Of a DNA stretch of 64,000 bases, positions 30,041 to 42,812 are shown piece by piece. Within the stretch, counting starts at the first letter, position 1. Each line of letters begins with the position of its first letter. Where the stretch lies: the NCBI GenBank assembly GCA_002633005.1, contig NMRA01000819.1:24324-88323 (forward strand), written 5' to 3'. The notes beneath the pieces were generated by a model. It did no database searches, was not told the DNA's origin, and worked only from the letters and a program-made list of their open reading frames with translations. The position numbers and the translations under genes are program-made. The stretch is from Phoronis australis. Taxonomy: Eukaryota; Phoronida; Phoronidae.

Positions 30041-30640
30041 CGTTCTCCATTATTATGCGCCCACATATATATATGTGGACGCATTATGCCGTCATCTCCG
30101 TTCGTCCGACGTCCGTCCGGCGTCTGGCGTCCGCTGGCTCTATTCCCAAAACCCTTTGACATACGTTCATGAAATTTGGCACATATGTTCCATTCATAAA
30201 TGGGATGGATTTCGCTACCGGTGTGCCCCCTAGTGGCAATTCTAGTTTTTTACGTTTACCTTTGTATCTTCAAAAGTCCTAAGCGGATTTTTATGAAATT
30301 TGGTATGTAGGCACCTACATGTACATGTATTACTGGGATGACGCTATCCTTCCGTTTTCGGATGGATTCGACGTAGTTTGCGCCACCTAGTGACCGTTTT
30401 TACTGTTTTCGAGTCTGTTTTTTGCGTCCACCCCTCTATCAACCAAACCGCTCAAAGGATGATTGTGAAAATTGGTATGCATGTTCTTACTATAAAGAGG
30501 ACGGTTGACGATGATTTCCGACGATTTTGACTACTGTGGCACCTCCTACTGGCAGTTTTTTTTTTGCGCCTATGGCTGTATCTCCTATACCGTTCGCAGG
30601 ATCTTTACGAAATTTAGTAAGTATATTTATATGATGTTAA

Positions 30641-32402
30641 AGGAGAATGCCACCCGATTTATTTAGTCTTTTTTACCGTCTTAATCGGTCTATATCCACA
30701 TCGCCTCTTATACGGTCGACCTCACCTTGCCGAGAGATGTCGCGTTAACTTGTGAGAAAGGTAAGAAACGACGCAGCGACGTCAGTGGTTCGTCTGCAGA
30801 GTTAATGCTACTGTATAGCGGTGCACCGTTCCCGCTTGTGCGAACAATGAAACTGCGAAGAAAGCAGGTATATCGTTTTTTCGACTTTCTCGAGAGTCCG
30901 AAATGCTTAGGAACTGGCTCGCGGTCGGTAGTGAAGAATGAAAGGTAGGCCTACGCTGTTAATAGCAAGTATGAGGCCGTGAAACATCTCCTTGTCTGTT
31001 GCCGGCATTTCGTCGACAGTGTTCTCTGAAGAATTCCGGCTTACCAAAGAACTATCCGTACGTTCCGTTGTCTGTGCATGTTCACGGCGCCTCTCTAGTA
31101 TTTCTTGATCAATGTATTCCGGTTCGAACTGATAGACTGTGGAACCTAACGATCCGACCCGTGAAGTCTTCGTCGGATGACTGGCTTTTGACTAAGTCGG
31201 GATTGGCGCCGGGCGAGTTGCCATATACTCTGCGTTCTGTTTCAAAATGAATTATTCTCATCCTAACCAATGCTTATACAAAACTGAAACAAAGTCTGTC
31301 TCATTACATACAATTTTAATACCTTTGCAGTATTTGCGAGTGCAAATGTTGAGAAGCCATCAATGAATAAACCACTGCGTTACCGGCTTGCCGTGAACAA
31401 AGGTAATTGACCGGGCACCGAAGCCGTGTGAGCGCATGCTAATTCAGTGTTTGCTGACAGAAAGCTGTTTTGAAACAATGACTCGATTTTACATGCTATT
31501 GCCACATGTTAGGGGAATCTTTATTTAGAAATACAAATGCATTAATCATTGTTAATGTACAACCTTTGCTCTGACGGTCTGTGGAAGGGGAACCCAACTT
31601 CGCGGCTCCCGACGAGTAAGTACTAGATTTTCAGTTTCCTGGCTAATTCACGTAAGTAATTACGTCACATTATTTCTTTGGTTCACTATTACCTCACTAT
31701 TATCAGTGTTTTAGTACGGGGTAGGCGCACGTAGGCGCAACCAACCACCTACGCATCGTAAGATAAGTGCAGTGCTCAAGGTGATACGGTGGGCTTTCGG
31801 CGCCTACTTACCTCTACTTTTACCACTGCAGCACTGCTACTCAAGTTGGTTTATGTTCGTGCCAGTCTCGGCGGCGGCGACGGACCTGATCGGGTTCCGA
31901 GCCACTGGCCGGGTAACAAGCGTTTCGTTTGTTTAGAACTCAAAAAATCACAAGTCTAAACAACATAGGTTCTCTTGTCTGTATCTCACGGAAGAACACT
32001 TCGAATTTGTCTCCGAACAGACACCAAGGTCCTGCCACGGACCTTGGTAAATTGGCCTGCCGAACTTTGCAGGCTACGGTGTGTCCAAATACCAATAAAT
32101 CCGTAACAGCGAAATAAAGCATCAGGTTTTCGTAAGAACTCTGTGTATTTTTAAGGGTTTTGCATCCAAGTTTGGTGATTTATTGGTGTTAAACGATGAC
32201 TTCAAGCATTAAGCTGACACCAGTAACCCGTGTTGTGAACTGCTGAACAGACTGCGTGTGAAACCGATGACGTCATTGGATAATTTCAACACCTCCGTCT
32301 GCCGTCAGGTGTCAGGTAACGCAACTGCACGTGCCGTTATCGAGTAGATTTACTCGTTCTAAATTGATACAAAATAGGTTGTTTTTTGGGTGACATTCTC
32401 CT
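30641..32402. mobile_element. 1762-bp TIR element flanked by TTAA
   Basis: Left end AGGAGAATGCCACCC, right end GGGTGACATTCTCCT: a 15-bp TIR with one mismatch. TTAA sits directly on both sides (30637-30640 and 32403-32406). The module around it reads straight through when the element and one TTAA are removed (gatg-TTAA-caac, compare gatgttgact at 32807). TTAA duplication is typical of the piggyBac superfamily, though the TIR does not begin CCC. No intact transposase; short THAP-like remnants such as CCRHFVDSVL (about 30990-31025) are present. Confidence 0.75.
32023..32048. repeat. 10-bp inverted repeat, 6-nt loop
   Basis: accaaggtcc / ggaccttggt inside the TTAA-flanked element. Confidence 0.9.
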
Positions 32403-33625
32403 TTAACAACAACTTTCGGACAGATCTGACAACTGGTGTGCCACCTAGTGGCAATTTTATTTTTTTTTACGTTTACCTCTGCATCTTCAAAGGTCCTCGT
32501 CGTATTTTCATAAAATTTGGCATATAGGCATCTATTAATGAGATGTTGCTAACTCTCCGTTTTCAAATGAATTCGACCTAGTTTTGCTCACCTAGTGGCC
32601 ATTTTTACTGTTTTCGAGCTTTTTGGCGTCCACTAATCTGTCAACCAAACCGTTTTCAGGATAATTGTGAAAATTGGCATGTTTTTACAATGATGTGGAC
32701 GGCTGGTGATGATTTTCTGACGATTTCGTTTACTGGGGCGCCTCCTAGTGGCAGTTTTTTTGCGCTCATGGCTGTGTCTCCTAAACTGTTTGCAAGTGTA
32801 TTTATATGATGTTGACTACGGACGACGACGGCTTTCCGACAGATCTGACTACTGGTGCGCTCCCTAGTGGCAATTTTAGTTTTTTACGTTTGCCTCTGTA
32901 TCTTCAAAGGTCCTCGACAGATTTTCATAAAATTTTGAATATAGGTATCTATTGGTGTGATTAAGCTATATTTCTGTTTTTAAATGGAATCGAGGTATTT
33001 TGCTCCACCTAGTGGCCATTTTTGCGGTTTTCAAATCTTGTTTTTGGCGTTCACCCCTGTATCAACCAAATCATTCGAATATTTGCATAATATGTTCTCA
33101 GTGTGAAGACGACCTCTGACGATGGTGACTAACTACTGTGGCGCCTCCTAGTGGTAGTTTTGTTTTGCGCCCATAGTTGTATCTCCTGAACCCACTGCAG
33201 GATCTTTATTAAATTTAGTAAGTGTACTTATATGAAGATAACAACAGACGACGACGACTTTCATTCGGATTCAACGGACACTGTGCCCACTAGTGGCAAT
33301 TTCATTTTATTCTATTTTCCTTTGTTTCTCTGAAGTTCCTTGACAGATTTTTATGAAATGTGGCATGTTCCTATTTTTGGATGATTGTATGTTTTTTGAT
33401 ACAAATAAATAACCGTAAAAGCACACCATTTGCAATGCATTTGTGGGCGCATTTCAACACTCCGCGTTGCTCTTGTTCATTAATTCGTCATTCCACGGAA
33501 AGTGAAGTTGGGGAACACTAACGTGCGTGTTAAGTGATCAACTAGAACTTCATTTGAACGAGCAAAGTTTATTTGATGAGTTACTTTATAAGTAGGGTAC
33601 TAACATCTAAGTGAAGTATATTTGC

Positions 33626-33844
33626 AAGGACATGTCTATTTGTATGCATGTCACTTAAGGACATGTCTATTTGTATGCATGTCACTTAAGGACATGTCTA
33701 TTCGTATGCATGTCACTTAAGGACATGTCTATTTGTATGCATGTCACTTAAGAACATGTCTATTTGTATGCATGTCACTTAAGAACATGTCTATTTGTAT
33801 ACATGTCACTTAAGGACGTGTCTATTTGTATGCATGACACTTAA
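33626..33844. repeat. 31-bp minisatellite, 7 copies
   Basis: Unit aaggacatgtctatttgtat followed by gcatgtcactt; 270-490 bp downstream of the ABCA stop codon, so possibly in its 3' UTR. A minus-strand AATAAA lies beyond it at 33568-33573. Confidence 0.95.
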
Positions 33845-34115
33845 TCCTGCTCAGTATCAACATAGATCCTGTGATGAAACTATGAGTAAGAGAAAAACTT
33901 ATTTAAGAAAAAATAACGTTGTCATAAATCTTTAAACATTTCCGAAAGTTTATGTACTTAACGTAGTCGTTGTTAACTTCCAAATGAACGACAATGGCGA
34001 TAAGTCAAAAAGCCTTCGTCGTTGCCTAAGTGTATCGCAAGGGAATTTACATTCATGCCCGTGTCTTTATGGGCAACTTTAGATGCCTGGCAATTCAGCT
34101 TCTTAAAGTTTGTGC

Positions 34116-34674
34116 TTAACGCTTCTTGCGATGGAAAGCAAAGCTCATAAATATCTGAGTCAGAGCGGCCTGTATGACGTAAAAGCTTTCCAAATTTAAC
34201 TTCTCCTTGGCATTGTCCACAACTTTGTGGATTTCCGCCCAGTTCATATTGGTTTCGCGGATCTGGAACGTCAGACGCTCCTTGTCGTCGTCGATGAGAA
34301 AAGAACCCGGGAAAGTCTTGGCCATGAAATCCCGCACGGGTCGGTCCGAGGCGATCGTCTCGTCGTCCATCTCCTTCAGTCGGACGACAAGTGTGCACCC
34401 TTTGCCGTATTTGGAGATAAGATGCGGCACGGAGCCGATACATTGGAATGAGCCGTCGGCGATTATGGCAATAGTAGAGCACAACTCCTCACATTCAGCC
34501 ATGCTGTGTGAGGACATAAAGATGGTAGAGCCTAGCGCACGTTTTTGGTTCAGAACCTGCTTTACTTTCATCTTGGCTACTGGGTCCAGGTGGCTAGTGG
34601 GGTTGTCCAGCAGTAAGATCTGTGGGTCGCTCACAAGGGCAATGGCAATGGCAACCAACCGCCGCTTTGGATCA
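34116..34674 (-). CDS. ABCA-subfamily transporter, exon 2 (second half of NBD2, stop)
   Basis: 559-nt last exon, acceptor atttcacag after a 517-bp intron, TAA at 34116-34118. The join falls in the ABC signature: KTYS|DPKRRLVAIAIAL, where the family has TYSGGNKRKL. So GGN is replaced by DP and one residue is lost. Walker B is ILLLDNPTSHLDP with Asn1589 where the catalytic Glu is expected. Switch His is present (SSHSMAECEELC, H1621). The C-terminal ABCA domain follows and the protein ends FAFHRKKR. With the NBD1 changes, both composite ATP sites look impaired. Confidence 0.92.
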
Positions 34675-35191
34675 CTGTGAAATAAACCGCAGTGGAGCGG
34701 ATAAGGAACAAAAATGTAGACAGACTGAATGACGAATGATAAGGGTGTATTGATTAGTTGCGGTCAAAAGGCACCAAGAGAAATATCTCGTCAGAGATGT
34801 GTCTTGGTTACAGTGTGCACCACGAACTAATTGTTTACAGTCACAGTCAGAGTTGGGAAAGGACGATTAAAATAAGTGGCGATTTTAGACTGTTGAATTC
34901 ATCCCGGCCAGTGACATAAGTGTTGAACTTAATCTGATGAGTAAAATAAAATAAAATTTGTTTCTCGAGCGTGACCGATTGTAACTTAGAGCATGAGTCT
35001 CAATATTCTGTTCTGTAATTGACAAACAATATTTTTCAGTCGTATACGCTACATACTTTGCCGAAACAAAAATGAGCGCTCCCCGACAACTACGAGAGGG
35101 GATATTAACATTTTACAAAGTGACCTAATCATCTCGGAGCAGCAAGGGCGGAGTGAGGGCAAACGAATATGAGTTAAAATGTTGGTCTTAC

Positions 35192-38100
35192 CTATAAGTT
35201 TTTATCCTTTCCTTGCAGAAAACATCAAGTCCAAGAGCATTAATCAGGTTCGTGCAATTCTCGCGCAGTTGCTCCTCTGCCACGCCATGAAGTCGGCCGT
35301 AAAACATAATCGATTCCTCACCCGTCATCCATGAGTGCAGGTAATCATCGTTCTGCGGACAATAGCCAATGAAGGGGCGTGTGTCGTATAACTCCTCAGT
35401 GACGTCATAACCCTTGATAAATATGCTGCCCGAAGTCAAAGATTCCTGGCCTGTTATCAATTTGAAAATTGTGGTCTTGCCAGTTTGGTTCATGCCGAGA
35501 AGACCGAAAAAGGACCCCACGGGAACGCCGAACGTCAGCCTGTCAACGGCAACCCTTTCGCCATAGCACTTGGACACAGCTTGGAATATAATGGCCTCGT
35601 CGGCAAAAGTTTGTTTCTCGTTCACTCGTGTTTCTTCGTCCTGGACGTCGTCCTCGTCAGACTGATTCCCAACAACAATTTGGGGCTTGGGTTCACATTG
35701 TGCAATCTGCCAGCAGCGTTCTACTGCCGGGTCATTGCCGTACTTTTCGGTGAGCGCGATGGCAATCCAATACAAGCAACCATTGAAGAACAGGAAGAAC
35801 ATACAGCTACCTGTCTCGTTCCATGCTAAGTAGTTGTCCTTGTTTTGGAAGCCCATATCCCAGATTGCCTTACCGAGGTTATACTGAGGCAAAAACAGTT
35901 GGAAGAGAGTGTTGAGGAATTCAGTGAGTCCTGGTGCAAGGATATAGGTTTCAGTCGCTTTGGTCAGCGAAAGTGGCAAGAGTGAAGTCACGCCGAAACA
36001 GATTATTATCAACTCCAAGCCTGCAACTGGCTTGTCAAACGCGTGGCATAATAAGTATAGTAGTGGCAACACCGCAAACCCGTACAGGAAGAACGCCATT
36101 GTAAATATCCCAAGGCGCCCTCCTTGATATTCTGGCGCGTTTATGGCTACAAAGATGACAGACATTAACGAGATTCCAACACTGTAAAAAAAGAAGTCCC
36201 AGATGAACGCAGCTGACCAGTAGATCAGAGGCAGAACGCCAGAGACCAACTGCATGTGTTTGGCGTTACTTACATATTCTCGTATTTTGAACATGCTGAA
36301 GAAGGCGGGCAGTATGCTAGCTAGTGCCAGGGATGCAGAAGTAACGAAAAGGCGCATCTGCGTTCCTATAATTCCGCCTGCTACTTGTCTAGTTTTGGTC
36401 GTGGGTATAGGGTGGTTCGTGAGGTGCATGGTATACCCCTCTAGCTTTTGGCTGGACTTAAGGATTGCGTTGTGTATGCTGTTCCACGCAATAGGTTCCA
36501 CGTGATACGGCTCGGTGTTGTAGTAAACCTTCACGTCGAGTCCATTCTCTGTTTCGCGAAATCTAGCAGAGAGTATGTAACTTCGCACCGTCTTCCACCA
36601 GTTGAGAAGAGCCCTACTATGAAAATGATCCGCATCCATTATTTTCTTCGTGTAGATCGCGCTTGTTATGTTGGACACTTCTACTGTTGACGGAAATTGC
36701 TTTCTCCATGCGTCAGCATACATATTGCCGTCATCGCCATATCCCGCGAAACTAACCAAGGGCGATTCATATTGTGTGACAGTTAAGTGCAACTCATCCA
36801 GTGCAACACCCGTGTTTGGAGCAGCAATCAACAGCAAAGACGCAATGAGAAACGAAATTGCCAACAAAATAGGCAGTAATAGCATTATAACCGAAGAAAT
36901 AATACTGCGGCATGAGTGACGCACTGACTTGATTAGCAGTCCTTTCATATGTTCAGCGTACAACTTAATGTTATCTGTCAATGGTCTGGATATCACAGGT
37001 CGAGACTGCCTAGTAGTTTGTCGCCGTAAAGCTTCAAAGTCTTCATCGTCAGGATTTGCACTTTCGTTTTTGGATGTTTCTTGCTGTGCTTTTTGTGTGT
37101 CACCTTTGTGTTCTGTGAGTAGAATTGAATCAACATCGGCTCCCTCGGCCTTCACTGTAGCTACCTTAGCAGTCGGTGTATCGCTTTTGTTAACCTTATC
37201 AAACTTCACGTCTACCAGAGTCTTTTTCCTTGTGAAAGCTGCTGAGTCACGAGCATTTCTTGCACTCCCCTGTAAAGTATTTCTGTGACTAAGCCTTGCT
37301 CTAGTGCCTCCCTTTTCAACGTCAATTGCGAAGAACTTCGTCATTTTTCGTCCTATCTCTATTACCTTGCTCAATCGTTGCTTGAACTTGGATATTTCAG
37401 CGTTTTTAAGCATTAGTTCCCTTAGATCCATCTCGTCTTCTTCAACTACACGGAAGTACATTTCCTCGAGTGAAGAGATGCACACGGAATATCCTAGTAT
37501 GCCTATGTCCTTCTGGGCCGCTTCTAGATCGCGGAATACTTCTTCAAACATTCCGGCGTCTTGGACGGGCATTGAAAATACCATTTCAGTGGTGACACTT
37601 TTTTCCAGCAATGCGTTTGGCATGTGTTTCTGAACATACGCTGTGACACTGTCCACTCTGCAATCAGGCGTCTTTGAAATAATCAAGTGGTAACCGGCTG
37701 CGTAAGAATTTTTCAGAAAATTCGCAGAGCCGTAGCACTGAAGTGTTCCGTTGGCCATAATTCCAACTCTGTCTCCCAAATGTTCAGCCTCGTCTTCAAA
37801 TTCCGTAGTGCACAAAATAGTTTTGTCTCTCTTCAGCTTCTTCAGCAAACCCCATACGTGATGTCTGGTCGAAGGGTCCATGCCTTTTGTAGGTTCATCC
37901 AGGATAACCACTTTTGGATTGCCCATCAGAGACTGAGCAACTGTCAACATTCGCATCTGTGCCACCGGCAAATTTTTAGCAAGCGTTCGCCTATTTTTTC
38001 TTAGACCTGTCGCCTGTAGCATATTGTCAACGGCGTCCTTCAAACGCTTGTAAGAAATCCCTCTTAAACGACCAAAAAATCTCAAATTTTCCTCAACCGT

Positions 38101-39885
38101 CAGATAATTGAAAAAGATATTTTCATCTGGGCAACAACCGACTGCACTGTGAACAGCCGATTGATCCTTTGTGATGTCAAAACCATCTACGAAAGCTGTC
38201 CCTGAGGTTGGAGTAACTACACATGTCAGCATGGACACTAATGTTGATTTCCCAGCACCTTGAGGCCCTAGAATGACAGAAATTTGACCTTGAAGCATAT
38301 CCACGTCCAGGCAGTTTATGGCTGCCGTGTCGTTGAAGGCCCCCACGTACTCCTTTGTTAGTCTCTGAGTCTGTATGCCAATTCGCGTATTCGGCTGTAT
38401 GGGCTCAAACAGCTCAGGAAGCCCTGTACCCAGGGGCTCTAGCCTGTGCTCCCGTGACGGTTTTCTACCGAGCCAGTACGTCCTGGTGAAGGGGAAGTAA
38501 AGCGGCTTTGGTATACCCGATGTTGGCTGCACATTTTCAAGGTACCAGGTCAGGAGCGAATAAAGTACGATATCAACAGCAAGCATGATCAAGACGATAG
38601 CAAATGACAGCTGATTTGAAAACGTTGGTTCGTTCACGTTTCCCCAGGCGAGGGGCACTTGCAACTCCAGACGCTGCGTAATGATTTCAAACGCTGTATG
38701 GAGAGCAACATTAGGAAATATGCACAGTAACCCTTTGACTGCAGCGCTGGTTGAGGAAGGATTGAACATCATTGGAACACTGGGGGCAAACGTGGCAAGG
38801 AAGATAATGAGGCTTATGAAGACAGCAGTGGAAGAAGATGTGAAGAAGGTGGTGAGGGCAAAACAAAATGTGATGGCCGCCAGGAAGTAAAGGAGCATCA
38901 ATATGAGAACTAAGAGAGCGTCAGTGCTACCCAGGAGTGGGCCATATTTGCTTATTCCAGATAACATCAATACGGAGTGTATGGTATAACTTAGAAAAAT
39001 AAGCAGGAAATATTTGAGAAAATATGCTAGCCAAATAACGAAGTTGCTGACTCCTATCATGTTGAGTTTCAGTCTGATTTTGTTCTCTTTGTCGCCGACC
39101 ACATCTTTAGAAATTGCCACGCAGTAAACAAGAAAACTACAGACTATAAGAGACGGTTGAAGAGTGGCCACGTATTCAAAAAAGTCATCGGTGCTCAATC
39201 GAGGTAAAATCATTCCCGACACTTTGGCACTGTACGTTTGATTTTGGCACATGATGGCCAAAATTGTTCTTTCGACAGCAAGCTGCAGTGTGAGAAAGCC
39301 ACTGGAGTAGTAATCACGATGGTACTTTCTTCTGTATGTCAGTCGTGCAGTGTTCAGGTAGATTTTCCCAGTTTGAAATGAGCTTTGGTCAGGTGTATAC
39401 ATCCGTATCTTGTATCGTATATCTTGTGGCATAATGTCTTCTTTCGTGATAGATGTAAACGTGACTCCACCTAAATAATCCCTACTTTCTTCATTTTCCT
39501 TTAGTCTTTCTTCAAGTGTTTCATCAGAAGACAAACCTTCGGCCTCCACCCACATTCCAATTTCGTTTATAACTCCGTCCATTATTCTCGTAGTCAATTT
39601 ATTTTGTGGCGTATACGCTATTTTCCCTGGGTAAAAGGTTATTCCATTAATATCTTTAAGGTCTGGCGGCATTTTTAAATCGCCTGACGTTCGTTCGCGA
39701 GTAAAAATTTGAGACTTGGGTGCATTTTTTTTGTCTCGCGTTGCATGCATCGACAAAGGGAGAGTTGCAATAAGCACAGGTAATAACAGCAACATACCCC
39801 CTAAAAACGGTCGACGTTTAAGTATCGCGGCATCTTTCCAAAATAACAAGTCGCCAAGTTGGAGAATTACCTTGTTACACGACAT
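35192..39885 (-). CDS. ABCA-subfamily full transporter, exon 1 (residues 1-1564)
   Basis: One uninterrupted exon of 4694 nt, joined to exon 34116-34674 to give a 1750-residue protein, normal for the family (about 1600-2300). Layout is ABCA: cytosolic LLFWKDAAILKRRPF, first membrane helix at about 28-47, large extracellular loop to about 240, helices with the KDVVGDKENKIRLKLNMIG-type coupling stretch, NBD1 (about 505-740), regulatory region, second TMD with its loop, NBD2 from about 1430. ABCA proteins export or translocate lipids. NBD1: Walker A GPQGAGKST (540-548) and Walker B LDEPT (D663, E664) intact, but Q-loop CPQ is CPDE (D587), the signature LSGGM is LPVAQ (639-643) and the switch His is Glu (TEFEDE, E695). 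NBD2 Walker A GMNQTGKTT (1464-1472) and Q-loop CPQ (Q1511) intact. Vertebrate ABCA genes have dozens of exons; this exon structure suggests a retrocopy origin. Subfamily member not assigned. Confidence 0.95.
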
Positions 39886-40385
39886 TTTCTTACACTTTGC
39901 GTCAGCAAATTGGCGAAAATGTCAAACAAGTGTCACCGAGCTTCGCTATCCATCTTTGGTTAGTTTTTTTATCTCGTTTAACCCGTTTCACTCATCTTCT
40001 TCAAAACATGTAAAATTTTGTTCTTCTGATTTTGCGATAACTGACGCGTTTGTATTGTCTGCTACGAATCCCGTCACGAGAACGTAATCTGCTACTTTTT
40101 CGTGTCGTTTGATCACGGGAATACAATATAACGTGAAGGCTGGATGCATAAAAGGAAACGGAGAATGCTGCAAAAGTGGAACAAACATAATATGAAATCA
40201 AGTAATTGGTGTCATAATGGGTGTTTTTTATTGCAAATCTAGCTAAAAGGCGGTGTAATATCTAATTTGTACATTTTCAGGCAACACCCGTTGAATCTAT
40301 TCAACAAAATAAAAAAGTTTGGTGAAGACCTATTGTTTTCCTTCATTCTCTACAGCAAAAGCCACATGTTATATTGGATTCAGAA

Positions 40386-41019
40386 ATACAAAATGATAAC
40401 TTCAAGAGAGCATTAAACTCGATCTAGGTGACACCAAAAACGTGTATCGAGTTTGACCTCAGTGTTTTTGTAACAATATCCAACTCACTTCTTTCCATAC
40501 TTAGAGTAAGAATGGTTTCAAGGTTTAAGAAGAAGCGTCAAGTCGTTATTGTCTGTCTCCCAGACAATATGGCCACCACTTTCGATTCAAATGACCTCGA
40601 TTTTGAAGAGCATTATACATTTACATGCATACCACAAGGGACAGGGTATGATTTTAATTCCGGAACTTGGCACTTGTTTCACCTATAACTTAAGTGAGAA
40701 AGNATACAAAATGATAACTTCAAGAGAGCATTAAACTCGATCTAGGTGACACCAAAAACGTGTATCGAGTTTGACCTCAGTGTTTTTGTAAAAATATCCA
40801 ACTCACTTCTTTCCATACTTAGAGTAAGAATGGTTTCAAGGTTTAAGAAGAAGCGTCAAGTCGTTATTGTCTGTCTCCCAGACAATATGGCCACCACTTT
40901 CGATTCAAATGACCTCGCTTTTGAAGAGCATTATACATTTACATGCATACCACAAGGGACAGGGTATGATTTTAATTCCGGAACTTGGCACTTGTTTCAC
41001 CTATAACTTAAGTGAGAAA
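40386..41019. repeat. Allelic-type duplication: 40386-40702 and 40704-41019 joined by one n
   Basis: About 315 bp repeated after n at 40703 with two or three substitutions. Confidence 0.9.
40830..41006 (+). CDS. Small hypothetical frame, 58 codons (also 40512-40688)
   Basis: MVSRFKKKRQVVIVCLPDNM start, ends WHLFHL; intact in both allelic copies with one Asp/Ala difference. No recognisable family; most likely a chance frame. Confidence 0.12.
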   Translation: MVSRFKKKRQVVIVCLPDNMATTFDSNDLAFEEHYTFTCIPQGTGYDFNSGTWHLFHL

Positions 41020-42812
41020 GTCAGCCTTTTGCTCCTCTCAATTGCTTCCGAAAATGTTTATGTTACTTTAGTAATGTACACCAGGGAATCTACTAATAAG
41101 TGCTAACCACTAAGAACAAACGTTACTGCTGAAACACGGTCTCCTGCTTGTTGCTGACTTGCTGTCCTTTTTATTACATTGGAAAACTTGTTATTCGATA
41201 ATAACGATGTCGGGGTCTTGTGTTCTGTGAGGTCTGTTTCGTGAAAAAGACTGAAATTTGATCTTATGTTCCCACGTCACTGTTAATGGATGTAAAGAAC
41301 TCGACCTAAATGAAAATAACATTTATTCGAAATAGTATCAAAATTTCTTTTAAATATTAAATCTATTGGTGAGTCGTTAAAATTGTATACATGTACATAC
41401 TAAAACAATATATTGTGTATAAAAATGATTTATTTGTATTCGTAATCACATGTCATTGCAACCTTAACATCTGTTTAGTAATTTATGTATTTGTGTATAT
41501 AGATTTATTTGTATTTATTTAACCCACATGCAATGCTTCTTGGCGCTTTCTGGGTCGGTATGTTGTCACAATTCTTGAATAAAGATTTAGTCAATTGATT
41601 ATAGTTTACAGAAGTAATATCAGTTAGTAGCAGTTATGTATACAATATACAAAGAAACGATGTACTTTTGCTCATGTGAGATTTAATTCTTTTTAAAAAT
41701 CATTGTGCGGAGTGTCACACACCAAATACCTGTCTTACGTCTTTTAAGACGTAAAATTCACTTTTCATAAAACAGACGCCGGAGGTCCCCAGGGGTCCGT
41801 TTTATGATAAGTGACTTGAGGACGTGAGTCAGAAATTTTATCTTACCTTACCAGTTCACATTTTATCTTACCCTACCAGTTCACATTTCTGAACACAGGC
41901 TTTACTTAATGGTAATTAGGGGCAGCCTAGGAATAAATGACATCACTATTTATCTCAATTTCATCAGTTATATGACTAGTCTCACAGTAGTCCCATCGAT
42001 CAAAAATGAACTCCAGTCGTGCTCTCCTCATTAAGAACACATACGCTATGAAGATATTGAAGCTGGTGAAAAACTAGCTCTACTACTGGCCGCCACATGA
42101 GTTGCACCGTTTCGAAAATCAACGCAACCGTGCTCACCTAAATACGTGGCAGACATTGAGCAAGAGGCAAAGAAAACGAAAAGTGTCCGTAAGTCGTTCA
42201 CAGTAGTTAGTCTCTGTCGCTGTCCAGACGTCAGCCGTGCTCTCCATGGGAAAACACCTGCCAAGATGACATGACAATTCTTCAAGCGATAGGCAGGAGA
42301 GCGAAACAGCAGAAAAAGCCAGTAAAAGGCGTAGCATGAGCCAAATCAGTCTGAAAACAAGACAGATAGTGTCGTTTCCTTGACAAAAACTTGTTAACCA
42401 TATCTCAAGAGCGTGCATCAAGGCGAAAGTAAAAACATGGCACTAGGGGACGCCTCAGTACTCTAAATCGTTTCAAAGAGCAACACCAGTCCGTAGGCCT
42501 ACTTTCCTGAACAGAAACACGTAGGGGCCCACAACAAATTTAATGAAAATTCCTCAGCGTCTTGGATCACATTGAGGCATGGGCAAAAATCGAAATTGGC
42601 TGTAGGGGTGTACTCGTCCAAAAACCAATCAACCTCTTCTTTATGGAACACGTCTGGCAAAGTGAGCGGATACGTCGAATTGAAACGAAGGACATGCTTG
42701 TTATATTTTTGTATCCTTGGGAAACATATATGAGAATCCTCTTAAATTTTTGAGGCTTTTTGAAATGAGGCAACCGTAAATGTCCAATTTTATCGTGCCA
42801 CCAGTTGTTGTA

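Larger units (their letters stand above)
30054..33450. repeat. Complex repeat: ~420-450-bp modules with short terminal inverted repeats, interrupted by a 1.76-kb element
   Basis: The phrase ctagtggcaatttt...acgtttacc recurs at 30230, 32445, 32864 and 33290; after removing the inserted element the spacings are about 449, 419 and 426 bp. Other module phrases recur in the same order (cctagtggccatttttactg; gtatctcctgaacc...; atttatatgatgtt). The outer ends show ATGCGCCCACA (about 30055) and its complement TGTGGGCGCAT (about 33442), suggesting one TIR-bounded mobile unit. Confidence 0.75.
39886..42812. other. Upstream of ABCA and intergenic; no gene recognised
   Basis: Contains the duplicated 40386-41019 block and a short imperfect inverted repeat at about 41735-41815 (tcataaaac...gttttatga). 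No promoter element for the ABCA gene could be assigned. Confidence 0.5.
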
